The notes under the pieces: model-generated
Databases searched by the model: none
Told to the model about the DNA's origin: nothing
What the model saw: the letters and a program-made list of their open reading frames with translations, nothing else
Translations under genes and position numbers: made by a program
DNA from: Paenibacillus_T sp033239625
Lineage (GTDB): Bacteria; Bacillota; Bacilli; Paenibacillales; Paenibacillaceae
Length of the DNA stretch: 64,000 bases
Assembly: GCF_033239625.1 (NCBI RefSeq)
Contig: NZ_BTCK01000008.1
Coordinates: forward strand, 1 to 64,000
Reading direction: 5' to 3'
Shown: positions 28,695 through 37,172 of the stretch, in pieces
How positions within the stretch are numbered: the stretch's first letter is position 1
How the letters are laid out: each line of letters starts with the position of its first letter

Positions 28695-28922
28695 AGTAAA
28701 CAAAAGAGCTCCAAATACTATAAGCAGGAAACCGGAGAGAATCTATCCGATTTCCTGCTCGCCAAACGGCTGGAGAGAGCGACGCAGCTGCTTCGTGAAT
28801 CTACGCTGCACATCGTAGATATTTCGCTCATGGTAGGCTACAAGAAGCCGCAATATTTCATTAAACTTTTCAAGGAAAAGTACGGGGTAACGCCCTACCA
28901 ATTTCGTCGCAACCAAATGTGA
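28695..28922 (+). pseudogene. Remnant of an AraC/YesN-type DNA-binding domain
   Basis: About 75 codons encode only the last part of an AraC domain: SKYYKQETGENLSDFLL, ERATQLLRESTLHIVDI, GYKKPQYFIKLFKEKYG and VTPYQFRR before a normal stop. The first HTH helices and every sensor part are missing. The complete AraC just upstream ends with its own HTH, so this is not its frameshifted end. The sequence is closer to the YesN response-regulator type. It is probably the stump of a deleted gene, though a 90-residue frame (28650-28922) is formally open. Confidence 0.7.
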
Positions 28923-28950
28923 ATAGAAGCTGACACGTTATTAACGACAT

Positions 28951-28981
28951 GCGGCGATGCAGACAATTGCTGCATCGCCGC
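28951..28981. terminator. Perfect 11-bp stem between convergent genes
   Basis: GCGGCGATGCA and TGCATCGCCGC with a 9-nt loop lie between the AraC remnant and the end of the second GH29 gene. No long T-run follows on either strand, so its strength is uncertain. Confidence 0.6.
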
Positions 28982-29013
28982 TTCTATGGCTAGTTCATGG
29001 ACTATTAGGACGC

Positions 29014-30300
29014 TTAGTCAAATGACATGGTTAATCGAACAACGGTGTCGTACGGCTCGATTCTGTCGCTGGAAACTGTAATGACAACGCCTTCCCGACT
29101 TTGCTCGAATGGAACCGGACTGCCGTCCAGCAGCTCGCATCGGATGATTGTGCCGGGCAGTGCGGGCAGCCGAATGCCTTCGAACGCTTCGGCATCCAGG
29201 ATGTGAAGGTAATAATAATTGTCCTTGTTCGTCATGCCATACACGCGATCGACTGGCTGAAGAGGCCCTGGACGCGTCCCGTAGATGGCTTCTCCATTCT
29301 TCTTCATGAACTGACCGATAAGTTTAAGCTGCTCCTGCTGACTGACCGGTATGATACCTTCCGGACTAGGCGCAACATTAAGCAGCACATTGCCTCCGCG
29401 GATGAAACAGTCGATCATGAGCCGAATGATTTGCTCGATCGGCAGGACGCGCTCCTCGGCATCGTAGGACCAGAAGGGTGCGATCGAGAAACATTTCTCC
29501 CAATCGAACGGAATAATCTCGCCCCTGGTCTCGTGCGTCCCTTCGTCGCATTGGAAATCCCCCACCCATCCGGAGCGCGGACTAATGACGCATTGCGGCT
29601 GATGGCTTCTTACCATCTCATTCAGTCGAATCGGTTCCCAGAACCACGCCGCATCGGCATCCGTACCGGAATGCGCCAGCCAGCCTCCGTCGTACCAGAG
29701 TATATCGATCTGACCGTACCGCGTAATCAGCTCCTCCACCTGCTCATAGCCTTGACGTTTCAACAGCGCCGCATTGTCTGCCAGTTCCTTCGGCTTGAAG
29801 TAACCGGGGAACCGCCAATCCATCGGGGAGTAGTAGAGGCCTGTCCGAAGACCGGCTTGGCGAAACGCATCCGTGTATTCCTTCACGAAGTCGCGCCTCG
29901 CAGCGCTATTCCCGCTATGAAATTGACCATAGCTGCCAGGACTGTCCCACATCGCGAAGCCGTCGTGATGGCGCGTCACCATGACCGCATAACGCATGCC
30001 CGCATCCGCTGCCAGTTCTGCCCACTCCGATGCGTTGAATTGGGTCGGCTGGAATTGATCCGCCAGCTTCGCGTACTCCTCCACGGTTATTTGTTCGTTG
30101 AACATCGCCCATTCCCCGCGTCCGAGCAAGGAGTACAGCCCCCAGTGGAAGAAGAAACCGAGCTTGGCATCGCGCCACCACTCCATATCTTCTTCAGATA
30201 GATTCAACCACGGTGCCTCTACACTGTTCGTTTTTGTCAATTGCATCTTGCTCTTCAGCATGGAGGCCAATTCGGCGCCCTTCATCTCATTCGCTGACAT
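29014..30300 (-). CDS. GH29 alpha-L-fucosidase (second)
   Basis: A 428-residue fucosidase. LGFFFHWGLYSLLGRGEW, TRHHDGFAMWDSP and the probable nucleophile D204 in IDILWYDGGW are clear. The Asp-Gly-Gly context differs from the first GH29 (FDWW), which places them in different subgroups and suggests different linkages. No signal peptide is visible. The ATG at 30300 has GGAGAG at 8 nt; the in-frame ATG at 30306 is too close to the same site. It appears to be a single-gene unit. The nearest regulators are the AraC proteins upstream in the window. Confidence 0.92.
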   Translation of the reverse strand: MSANEMKGAELASMLKSKMQLTKTNSVEAPWLNLSEEDMEWWRDAKLGFFFHWGLYSLLGRGEWAMFNEQITVEEYAKLADQFQPTQFNASEWAELAADAGMRYAVMVTRHHDGFAMWDSPGSYGQFHSGNSAARRDFVKEYTDAFRQAGLRTGLYYSPMDWRFPGYFKPKELADNAALLKRQGYEQVEELITRYGQIDILWYDGGWLAHSGTDADAAWFWEPIRLNEMVRSHQPQCVISPRSGWVGDFQCDEGTHETRGEIIPFDWEKCFSIAPFWSYDAEERVLPIEQIIRLMIDCFIRGGNVLLNVAPSPEGIIPVSQQEQLKLIGQFMKKNGEAIYGTRPGPLQPVDRVYGMTNKDNYYYLHILDAEAFEGIRLPALPGTIIRCELLDGSPVPFEQSREGVVITVSSDRIEPYDTVVRLTMSFD

Positions 30301-30517
30301 ATTCATCTCTCCTCACGCATGCATGACTTGCCATTCGTCATCTATCATCATCGACGTTGTTCATGATAAAACTAAATTCGGATTCAGCTTGATTATAACT
30401 GCTCCATATTACGGAGATAAATAATAAATAATCACTATAGATATAACTAAATTACGATTTTATACTGACGTGAGGCAGGCAGACTGCTGTTGGTACAGGC
30501 TTAGGCACATTCGAAAT

Positions 30518-30565
30518 GAAAGAACGCCCCGACTCCATTCGATAGAATGAAGCGAAGCGTTCTTC
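30518..30565 (-). terminator. Terminator of the metalloprotease/DUF5695 operon
   Basis: AAGAACGC (30520-30527) pairs with GCGTTCTT (30557-30564), with an inner CATTC/GAATG hairpin, 29 bp past the stop at 30594. Confidence 0.7.
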
Positions 30566-30593
30566 CGTTATAAATTGATTTATTGCCTATCCA

Positions 30594-33500
30594 TTACACC
30601 GTCCCAAACACCTTCCAAGACTCGATCCCCGTCGACGTCGTTGCCTTCGCAACGATGTTGATTCGAATCTTCGTCGTCGTCACAGCTGTGAACGTCGTCT
30701 TGTTGTATTGGTTAGCCAGGACGCCAAGACCGACTGGATTGGCGACGTTGACCCAAGCGCTGCCGTTCCAATACTGAATCGTATAGGAAGCCGGCAGATC
30801 GATGCCTTGATCGTCATCGAACCAATAGATATCGGTGCTGGAGAGCGTTACATTTTGCGCAAAATCGTACTGTACCCACTGCGTCGTGTTCGGATTGTCC
30901 CAGTTGCCGTAGACAGAGTGCCCGCGGTCGCTAGAACTTGTAGGTGCGTAGCCGTCATTAAGACCCGTCAGACTCTCCCACGAGGAGACGAACGACGTCG
31001 ATGCGGTGCCAAGGCTCGAGATGTCCTGCGGAGTCGTATTTCCGCCGCCGCCGCCGCCGCTGCCGCTGGAAGCAGTGGCTATCTCGGATGCGCTGAGTGC
31101 TCGGTTATAAATCTTGAAATCGTCGATCATGCCGTTCAAATACGGGTCGCTCCAGTTCGACCGGCCGATGTAGTTCAGCGTCGTCGAACCAAGGCTCGAT
31201 GGCTTCAATGTCATGTTCGAGTTGCGCGCCACTTCTATCCCATCCACGTACAGAATGCCTGTCGTTCCCGACAGCGTAACAGCGACGTGCTTCCATACCC
31301 CTGTCGCAAGCGGCGACGAAGCGGTGATCTGCTGCTCCGAACCGTTGCCGGAGTTGGTGATAGCGAAGCGAAGATTGCCGCCGCTGCCCGTCTGCGGCGC
31401 TAAGAACATGTACGAGGTCGTACCCGTGCCAAAATCAAAAATACGCGCCCAATCACTGTTCGTGTTCACCTTCACCCAAGTCGAGATCGTAAAGTCGTTA
31501 ACCGAGCTCAGCAGCCCCGCCGGCAGACTCGCATAGCCGCTCGTGCCGTTCAACGACAGCGCGTTGCTGGACTTGCCGGCTGCCCACGTACCGCTCGTCA
31601 CCGTTGCCGTTCTGTTGTTGCCGGATGCATCAGCAGCCGAAGTGCCGCTCGTCTCGTCGAACTTGTAGTACGCTACGACTTCACCTGTCTGTGTCGGAGG
31701 CGTACCCGTTCCTGGCTGCAGCACTACATCGTAAGTTGCAGCTGTGCCAATCGACAGGTTCACCGTTGCACTCGTTCCTGTTGCATTCAATTGTCCGACG
31801 ACTGTACCGCCTACAAGTACGTCATAGCTGCCAGCCGTCAGGCCCGACAACGTCAGCTTCGTCGTATGTGCCGTTCCCGGCGTGACATTCTTAAGCGTGA
31901 AGGCGACGTTGTTCTTCGCCAGCGCCAACGTTGCCGATACGAACTTGTCACGATTGATTTCAAGCCCCAGCTTCTGCGTAATGAGATTAATTCGCTGATT
32001 CACGCCGTCCTTCGGTACGACCACATAACTCGAACCGCTGGCTGCAGCATCGCAGCCGTAGCAGTACAGACCGAAGATCGGATCGACTGCAACGTCGGAA
32101 CTGAGGATTTTGATGGCGCCGAACAGACCGAGATCCGCCTCGCCGCTCATGCCGCGCCAGCCGTTCTGCAGCGGACCGCCGCCTACGCCAAGCGCGCCAT
32201 AGTTGCCCTTCTCCGCTTGGTACGTCCAAGCAACCGCGCCGATATTGGCTGGATCGGAGCTGATCTGGCCGGAGTTGATCGCGCTGATGTTGGCGATCTT
32301 CGCAGCATAGGATAACCGTTGATCCAACTCTGGCGTTGCCGAGTGATTCCGCGTCCAATCGTCCATCGCATAGCCAGCCAGCGACACCGTGTACTGGAAG
32401 TTCCACCAGTTCTCGCCCGTAATCGTAACCGGATCCGCGTAATAGTACCAGACTGGCATCTGACCTCTCGCCGCGCGCGTTTTTGTGTTGATTTTACTCT
32501 TAATGCTCGTATTGTTGTTCATCTTCGCCAATGTGTAGACCGCTTCTTCGCCGGTATTATCGTAGTTATACTCGGAGCCGTACGGATACTTCGTATTGGC
32601 AAAATTGTTGTACTTCGTCGCCATCTTGCTGATGACATCCTGCGCCTGCGAGGTATAACCCTCATCCTGAAGCGCCTTGATGAGATCCGGCGTCGTCAAC
32701 TCGCCCATGAGGCCTGTATTCCAGTTGTAAGCGACCGGACCGTCGTACAGCGCTTTGAAGATGTTATAAGCTCGCAGCAAGTACGTCTGCTTCGTATTCT
32801 TGTACGTGACGAGATTCGGGTACAGATTCGCGATTTTGTACATGCTGAAGTACGTGTTATAGATATGCGGATATGCATATCCCCGATAAGTCGGCGTCGT
32901 ATTCGGCGACGGCATCAAGAAGTCCGGAACCAGATAATCGGTATGATGGCCGCTCATCAGATTCGTCCAGATCGTCGTCTCCAAGTATGCGTCGACAGCC
33001 GTAATCTCGGAAGCGACCGGCGTCTGAACGTTTTTCTCCGCGAGGAATTGGCCGTGCGTCAGTCCCCAGTCATCTCCCCAGCCCCAGTAGCCGTTGAACA
33101 CGTTGCGCTTCGCTTTCGTGTCCATCATCCAATCGTCGAACGCTTTGTCGCGAATATCGCCCGGCACGTTCCACTGCGTGCTGTTGACCATGAAGGTCGA
33201 GTGCCGCTGCAGCGCCGCATCGATCGGTTCGATCGCATAGAATTGGAGAACCGTCTTCTCCCCGTTGCCGTAGTTGACCGTAATGTTATTCGGCCCGAGG
33301 CGGCTCATGTTGAGTTGATAGATTCGGTGATTCGTGCCAGTCGTGCCCAAGGATGTGATAGTCGTCTCGGATGGATATTGCGCCGTGATCGAATTGATCG
33401 TCTTCGACGTATGCAGATCGAACTTCGCCGTCTGATTCGTCGGCACGATCATGCCCGGAATGACGCTGACGTCGATCAGTCCTTCATTGTAGAGCACATC

Positions 33501-34406
33501 CTTCACAGCTGCGTCGCTTGCCACTTTGAAGAATTTGAACGAATACGTCTTGCTAGCGCCAGCCGCCAGCGTAAGGCTCGTATTCGGCAGGTAGCCGCGG
33601 TTCGTGCTCTTGATCACATTGGAGTGGATGTAGTAAACGTTAAGTCCTTCCACCCAGCCGCCTTGATCCATCGCCCAATTGCTGCCTGGATGCTCTTCGA
33701 TTCTCCAGCGGTCTTGATACTCGAACCCTGCGCCTGTCGTGGCGTCCGGCACCATTAACAGAAACGGGCCGATGCCGCTAGGACGTTGAATCGTCAGGTA
33801 GGAGCTGTTGTTGCCGACGAAGGAATGATTGAGTACGCGCGTCTCATAGATTTCCTCGTTGTTGCCGCCGCTCCAGAACTCATTGAAAGGCAGCGGGAGA
33901 CCGAAGTCGCCAATCTCCAGCGACTGCGTGCTCGTGTTCGTTACTTTGATGCTCCACTGCAGGGCGCCGCCTGTCAGGGAATAAGTCTCGTCGACCTTGA
34001 AGTTGCGAATACCGCTCGCATTCGTTGAATTCTGGTAGGTGACCGTCACCGTATTGCCGGATTGGCTCTGGGTACGGGCATCAGCCGATTTGCTCGTCCA
34101 AGCCGTGTTCCATGCGCCTGTGCCAAGACGATAGGTGAACATTAACTCACCCAGCCATTGATGATCCGCCGTATTCTGATTCGGTGCGTTGACGGCGTTC
34201 ATGACGTAGTCGGTCGGATACGTGTCGCCGGTAAGTTTCAACGAAGAAATCTCGCCGTTCGTTCCCGTTGTCACCGTGAAGTTGCTGTCTGACAGATTGT
34301 ACGCGAAGGCGGAGCTTGGGAACAGCCAGAAACAAGCTGCGACGAATAATGCTGCTCCCATGCAGTACAGAGGATTTCGAAAACTTCGTTCATTCGAATG
34401 GACCAT
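30594..34406 (-). CDS. Large secreted modular protein, DUF5695-like, with LamG and F5/8C-like domains
   Basis: 1270 residues. It has a signal peptide to about residue 35 (SSAFA). About 36-860 matches what I remember of DUF5695 proteins (DHQWLGELMFTYRLG, GDFGLPLPFNEFW), with tryptophan-rich, probably alpha-helical barrel segments suggesting a polysaccharide-active enzyme of unproven activity. About 925-1110 is a LamG/concanavalin-like module (FDETSGTSAADASGNNRTA, WKHVAVTLSGTTGILYVDG). A short glycine linker precedes a 140-residue F5/8-type C-like module at the C-terminus. That last module is nearly identical to the one ending the neighbouring metalloprotease. The ATG at 34406 has GGAGG at 7 nt. 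It is 37 bp after the metalloprotease gene, so one operon. Confidence 0.8.
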   Translation of the reverse strand: MVHSNERSFRNPLYCMGAALFVAACFWLFPSSAFAYNLSDSNFTVTTGTNGEISSLKLTGDTYPTDYVMNAVNAPNQNTADHQWLGELMFTYRLGTGAWNTAWTSKSADARTQSQSGNTVTVTYQNSTNASGIRNFKVDETYSLTGGALQWSIKVTNTSTQSLEIGDFGLPLPFNEFWSGGNNEEIYETRVLNHSFVGNNSSYLTIQRPSGIGPFLLMVPDATTGAGFEYQDRWRIEEHPGSNWAMDQGGWVEGLNVYYIHSNVIKSTNRGYLPNTSLTLAAGASKTYSFKFFKVASDAAVKDVLYNEGLIDVSVIPGMIVPTNQTAKFDLHTSKTINSITAQYPSETTITSLGTTGTNHRIYQLNMSRLGPNNITVNYGNGEKTVLQFYAIEPIDAALQRHSTFMVNSTQWNVPGDIRDKAFDDWMMDTKAKRNVFNGYWGWGDDWGLTHGQFLAEKNVQTPVASEITAVDAYLETTIWTNLMSGHHTDYLVPDFLMPSPNTTPTYRGYAYPHIYNTYFSMYKIANLYPNLVTYKNTKQTYLLRAYNIFKALYDGPVAYNWNTGLMGELTTPDLIKALQDEGYTSQAQDVISKMATKYNNFANTKYPYGSEYNYDNTGEEAVYTLAKMNNNTSIKSKINTKTRAARGQMPVWYYYADPVTITGENWWNFQYTVSLAGYAMDDWTRNHSATPELDQRLSYAAKIANISAINSGQISSDPANIGAVAWTYQAEKGNYGALGVGGGPLQNGWRGMSGEADLGLFGAIKILSSDVAVDPIFGLYCYGCDAAASGSSYVVVPKDGVNQRINLITQKLGLEINRDKFVSATLALAKNNVAFTLKNVTPGTAHTTKLTLSGLTAGSYDVLVGGTVVGQLNATGTSATVNLSIGTAATYDVVLQPGTGTPPTQTGEVVAYYKFDETSGTSAADASGNNRTATVTSGTWAAGKSSNALSLNGTSGYASLPAGLLSSVNDFTISTWVKVNTNSDWARIFDFGTGTTSYMFLAPQTGSGGNLRFAITNSGNGSEQQITASSPLATGVWKHVAVTLSGTTGILYVDGIEVARNSNMTLKPSSLGSTTLNYIGRSNWSDPYLNGMIDDFKIYNRALSASEIATASSGSGGGGGGNTTPQDISSLGTASTSFVSSWESLTGLNDGYAPTSSSDRGHSVYGNWDNPNTTQWVQYDFAQNVTLSSTDIYWFDDDQGIDLPASYTIQYWNGSAWVNVANPVGLGVLANQYNKTTFTAVTTTKIRINIVAKATTSTGIESWKVFGTV
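30597..31025 (-). repeat. Duplicated C-terminal F5/8C-like module, copy 1
   Basis: Encodes about 140 residues (SFVSSWESLTGLND, YWFDDDQGIDLPASY, IESWKVFG). By eye about 75% of residues are identical to copy 2 (34447-34875). The two copies end two successive genes. Confidence 0.75.
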
Positions 34407-34443
34407 TGATCTTCCTCCTCAATTGTTCTCAATTGATCGATCG

Positions 34444-36801
34444 TTAGCTGCCAAGCACCTTCCATTGCTCAATACCTGTCGAGAAGCCTGCTCGTGCTGT
34501 GATGTTCATTCGGATCTTCGTTGTCGTTACTGGCGTGAACGTTGTGTCGTTGTACCGATCTCCAAGCACGCCTAGACCCGATGCGCTTGCGACGTTCACC
34601 CAACTGCTGCCGTTCCAATACTGGAAGCTGTAAGAGGCCGGCAGATCGATACCTTGATTGTCGTCGAACCAATAGACGGATGCGCCTGATATCGTATGGC
34701 TGGTAGTCCAGTCATACTGCACCCATTGGGTCGTGCCCGGATTATCCCAGTTGCCATATATCGAATGTCCGCGATCGCTTGAGCTGGTCGGATTATAGTT
34801 GTCATTCAAACCCGTCAAGCTCTCCCACGATGACACGAATGAAGCGGATGCCGTTGCTTGCGGCGCTAGATTCATGATCGTCACCGTTGCCGGATTCAAG
34901 GAGATATAGTCCAGTTCGGCATACCCGGTTGCGCCTTTGGTCAGTCTGATCGTGTTCGTACCAGCATTCAGGGTGATCGGTACGTTGACGCTGGCAAACT
35001 GCCCCCATCCTGCAGTTGCCGGATAACTGACCGTTTGTGCCGTTCCGCTGTTGACCGATAGACTATGCGTGGAAGTGGAGCCATTACCGTTGGCATAACG
35101 GACTTCAAGGCTGTATGCACCGGCTGTTGGCGCTTGTACCGAGAACTGCACATAGCTGTCGGCATAATCGATCTGACCTACATACTGACCACCGGATGCA
35201 CGCGTGCCCGCGCTCACATTCGCATGGTTAATGAGGCCGCTCTCCGCTTCGTACATGGATGGCGTCGTCGTTCCCCCGCCGCCGCCCAAATTGATCGTGA
35301 ACGATTTCTGTACAGGAGCGCTTGACTCATCGTAATCTCGCAACTTTACAGTGAACGTGTAGCTTGTCTGCGGCGCCGTGGAGGATATTGTGCCGCCGAT
35401 TGCGCCCGTGAACCGATCCAACGTCAGTCCTGGCGGGAGCGACCCGCTCGACAGCGTCCAATCATAGAACGGTACGCCGCCGTTTGCTTTCAACTGCTGA
35501 TTGTAGGAAGCACCTTTCGTTCCGTTAGCGAGAGTTGTTGTAACAATTGATGGCGTCAGGAATGGTGTCAAGTTCTTATTCAGCTTCCAGCCTGCATTCT
35601 CTGCGATAAGCAGCGACAGCTTCGTCAGCATCCATCGGCGTGTCGGGAACAAACTGGTCCATCCGCCGCTCTGACCGCTGATCCGATCCCAATATGGCTG
35701 GTCGCCCGGGATATGGTAACTCGTATCAAGGGGGACAGTTCGGCCCTGATAAGCAATAACCTCCGGATCATTCGTTCCTGCGCTTCCAACGTAGCTTGCC
35801 ATGCCCGGCCATGAATCGCTGTACGCGAAGCCATGCCCGAATTCATGCATGATGAGTCCGTATACATCCGTCACTTGACTCAGATCGGTCTTGTACCAAT
35901 CGTCATCATTAATCGAAGTAAATACCGTTGCATTCGCGTAGAAATCGAGGGCCGCACCAAGCGAGCGATGCAGATTTCCTGGCGCGTTGACGCCGTTGAT
36001 CTTATGGTACTTGCCGTTATTGGATGACCAGCCCGTAGAGTACGGATCGTTCAGTCCCCTCAGAAAAATCCACTCGCCATTAAACGGCGCATTGTTGCTT
36101 ACGTTCGTGTTGCCGTTGAAATTATCGTTGGGCACAATATTCGTCTCGTCTCCTGCCGGAACGGTATCGAACGGCTGAACGTCGAGGAAGTAGAACCAAT
36201 CCTTGATGGCCCGTTCGGACGCAGTCTTAATAGCTGGATCGTCAAAATAATGATTGACCGTATCATAGCGATAGTCGAACACGAGCGGGAAGGTCGTTTC
36301 TTGGTTGTCATCTTGATCGAGTACCCGAATCGGCATGGACTGCGTTCGGGTCGATCCGTTATTTTCCCGAATTTGCATGGACAGCGTATAATTCTCGATC
36401 GATCCAGGACCGCCAATCCGATCGGGTGCAATTTCTAACAGAAAGTTCTTCTGCTCTGAAGCATTGTTGAACGTAAGTACCTTCGTTGCACCTGTGGACG
36501 ACAGCGTACTTGGCAAATCCATCATCAGCCTTGACGAGCCCTGGGCCTGCAGCGTGATCGTCACTGGAAAAACGGCTGTCGCTGGCGGTTTGACCGTCAG
36601 CTTGACGTATGGATTCGCAAGATAACCCTGCCAATCGACGAGCTCAATGCCATAGCTGTTCAATTCCCGTCCGAAAATATCAATCACGGACGCTTCCGTC
36701 GCTGCGGCAGCATGCACTTCGGAGCTGCCGCCTGGCAGTCCGGCGACGCTCGCCCCGGTTAGCAAGATGAAGCTGAGCGCTGCACTTGCCCATTTGTTCA
36801 T
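34444..36801 (-). CDS. Secreted zincin metalloprotease with Ig-like, CBM and F5/8C-like modules
   Basis: 785 residues with a signal peptide ending near residue 32 (EVHA). After an N-terminal beta domain (about 40-170), a zinc-protease domain carries the motif HEFGHGFAYSD: zinc ligands H319, H323 and probably D329, with catalytic E320. This is like a metzincin with Asp as third ligand, although the usual Gly is Ala. An Ig-like (He_PIG) domain follows (SLPPGLTLDRFTGAIGG), then a GGGGTTTP linker, a CBM6/35-like module (YEAESG, AELDYISL) and an F5/8C-like module. I start at 36801 because GGAG lies 9 nt upstream; the frame extends to 36885. The sugar-binding tail suggests glycoprotein or cell-wall targets. 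Confidence 0.82.
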   Translation of the reverse strand: MNKWASAALSFILLTGASVAGLPGGSSEVHAAAATEASVIDIFGRELNSYGIELVDWQGYLANPYVKLTVKPPATAVFPVTITLQAQGSSRLMMDLPSTLSSTGATKVLTFNNASEQKNFLLEIAPDRIGGPGSIENYTLSMQIRENNGSTRTQSMPIRVLDQDDNQETTFPLVFDYRYDTVNHYFDDPAIKTASERAIKDWFYFLDVQPFDTVPAGDETNIVPNDNFNGNTNVSNNAPFNGEWIFLRGLNDPYSTGWSSNNGKYHKINGVNAPGNLHRSLGAALDFYANATVFTSINDDDWYKTDLSQVTDVYGLIMHEFGHGFAYSDSWPGMASYVGSAGTNDPEVIAYQGRTVPLDTSYHIPGDQPYWDRISGQSGGWTSLFPTRRWMLTKLSLLIAENAGWKLNKNLTPFLTPSIVTTTLANGTKGASYNQQLKANGGVPFYDWTLSSGSLPPGLTLDRFTGAIGGTISSTAPQTSYTFTVKLRDYDESSAPVQKSFTINLGGGGGTTTPSMYEAESGLINHANVSAGTRASGGQYVGQIDYADSYVQFSVQAPTAGAYSLEVRYANGNGSTSTHSLSVNSGTAQTVSYPATAGWGQFASVNVPITLNAGTNTIRLTKGATGYAELDYISLNPATVTIMNLAPQATASASFVSSWESLTGLNDNYNPTSSSDRGHSIYGNWDNPGTTQWVQYDWTTSHTISGASVYWFDDNQGIDLPASYSFQYWNGSSWVNVASASGLGVLGDRYNDTTFTPVTTTKIRMNITARAGFSTGIEQWKVLGS
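34447..34875 (-). repeat. Duplicated C-terminal F5/8C-like module, copy 2
   Basis: Encodes the last 140 residues of the metalloprotease (SFVSSWESLTGLND, YWFDDNQGIDLPASY, IEQWKVLG). It is the partner of 30597-31025. Confidence 0.75.
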
Positions 36802-36937
36802 TACTTCACTCTCCTCTTCTGTTGTACGTGGCATTGCTTGCAGAAGCGAAAACCAACCCGTTTCGATTCGAGCGCACGCTGACAACCGACAATGGATCGA
36901 TTTTATCGCTGCTCGATGAGCATCACCCCTTTCATTA

Positions 36938-36951
36938 GGTAAGCGGTTTCA
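36938..36951. promoter_or_regulatory. Candidate cre site upstream of the metalloprotease operon
   Basis: GGTAAGCGGTTTCA matches TGWAARCGYTWNCW at 12 of 14 positions in either orientation. It is 137 bp upstream of the start at 36801. The rest of 36802-37097 shows no gene. Confidence 0.4.
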
Positions 36952-37097
36952 ATCGATGCTAACATAACGTATCAGACGTGACTGAGCGGATTATTTAATC
37001 GCGGATTCATGAGAAGTATGTGAAGTAACGTGGTGAGATAGAATTAATTCAGAACATAATATAGGCACTTTTACTTATAATGTAAATTAATGATCAG

Positions 37098-37150
37098 AAA
37101 AAAGTCCTATACCTCAAGCATAATTATGCGTTGCATGAAGGTATGGGACT
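37098..37150 (-). terminator. Terminator of the GH127 gene
   Basis: AGTCCTATACCT (37103-37114) pairs with AGGTATGGGACT (37139-37150). Six T residues follow on the minus strand. It starts 22 bp after the stop at 37173. Confidence 0.85.
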
Positions 37151-37172
37151 CGTTATAGCTGCAGCAACAGCG

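Noticed and set aside
32319..33758. 479-codon open frame on the plus strand
   Set aside because: It lies wholly antisense to the DUF5695-like gene, is rich in Arg, Val and Ile with no domain pattern, and has no ribosome site. It is a shadow of the codon bias.
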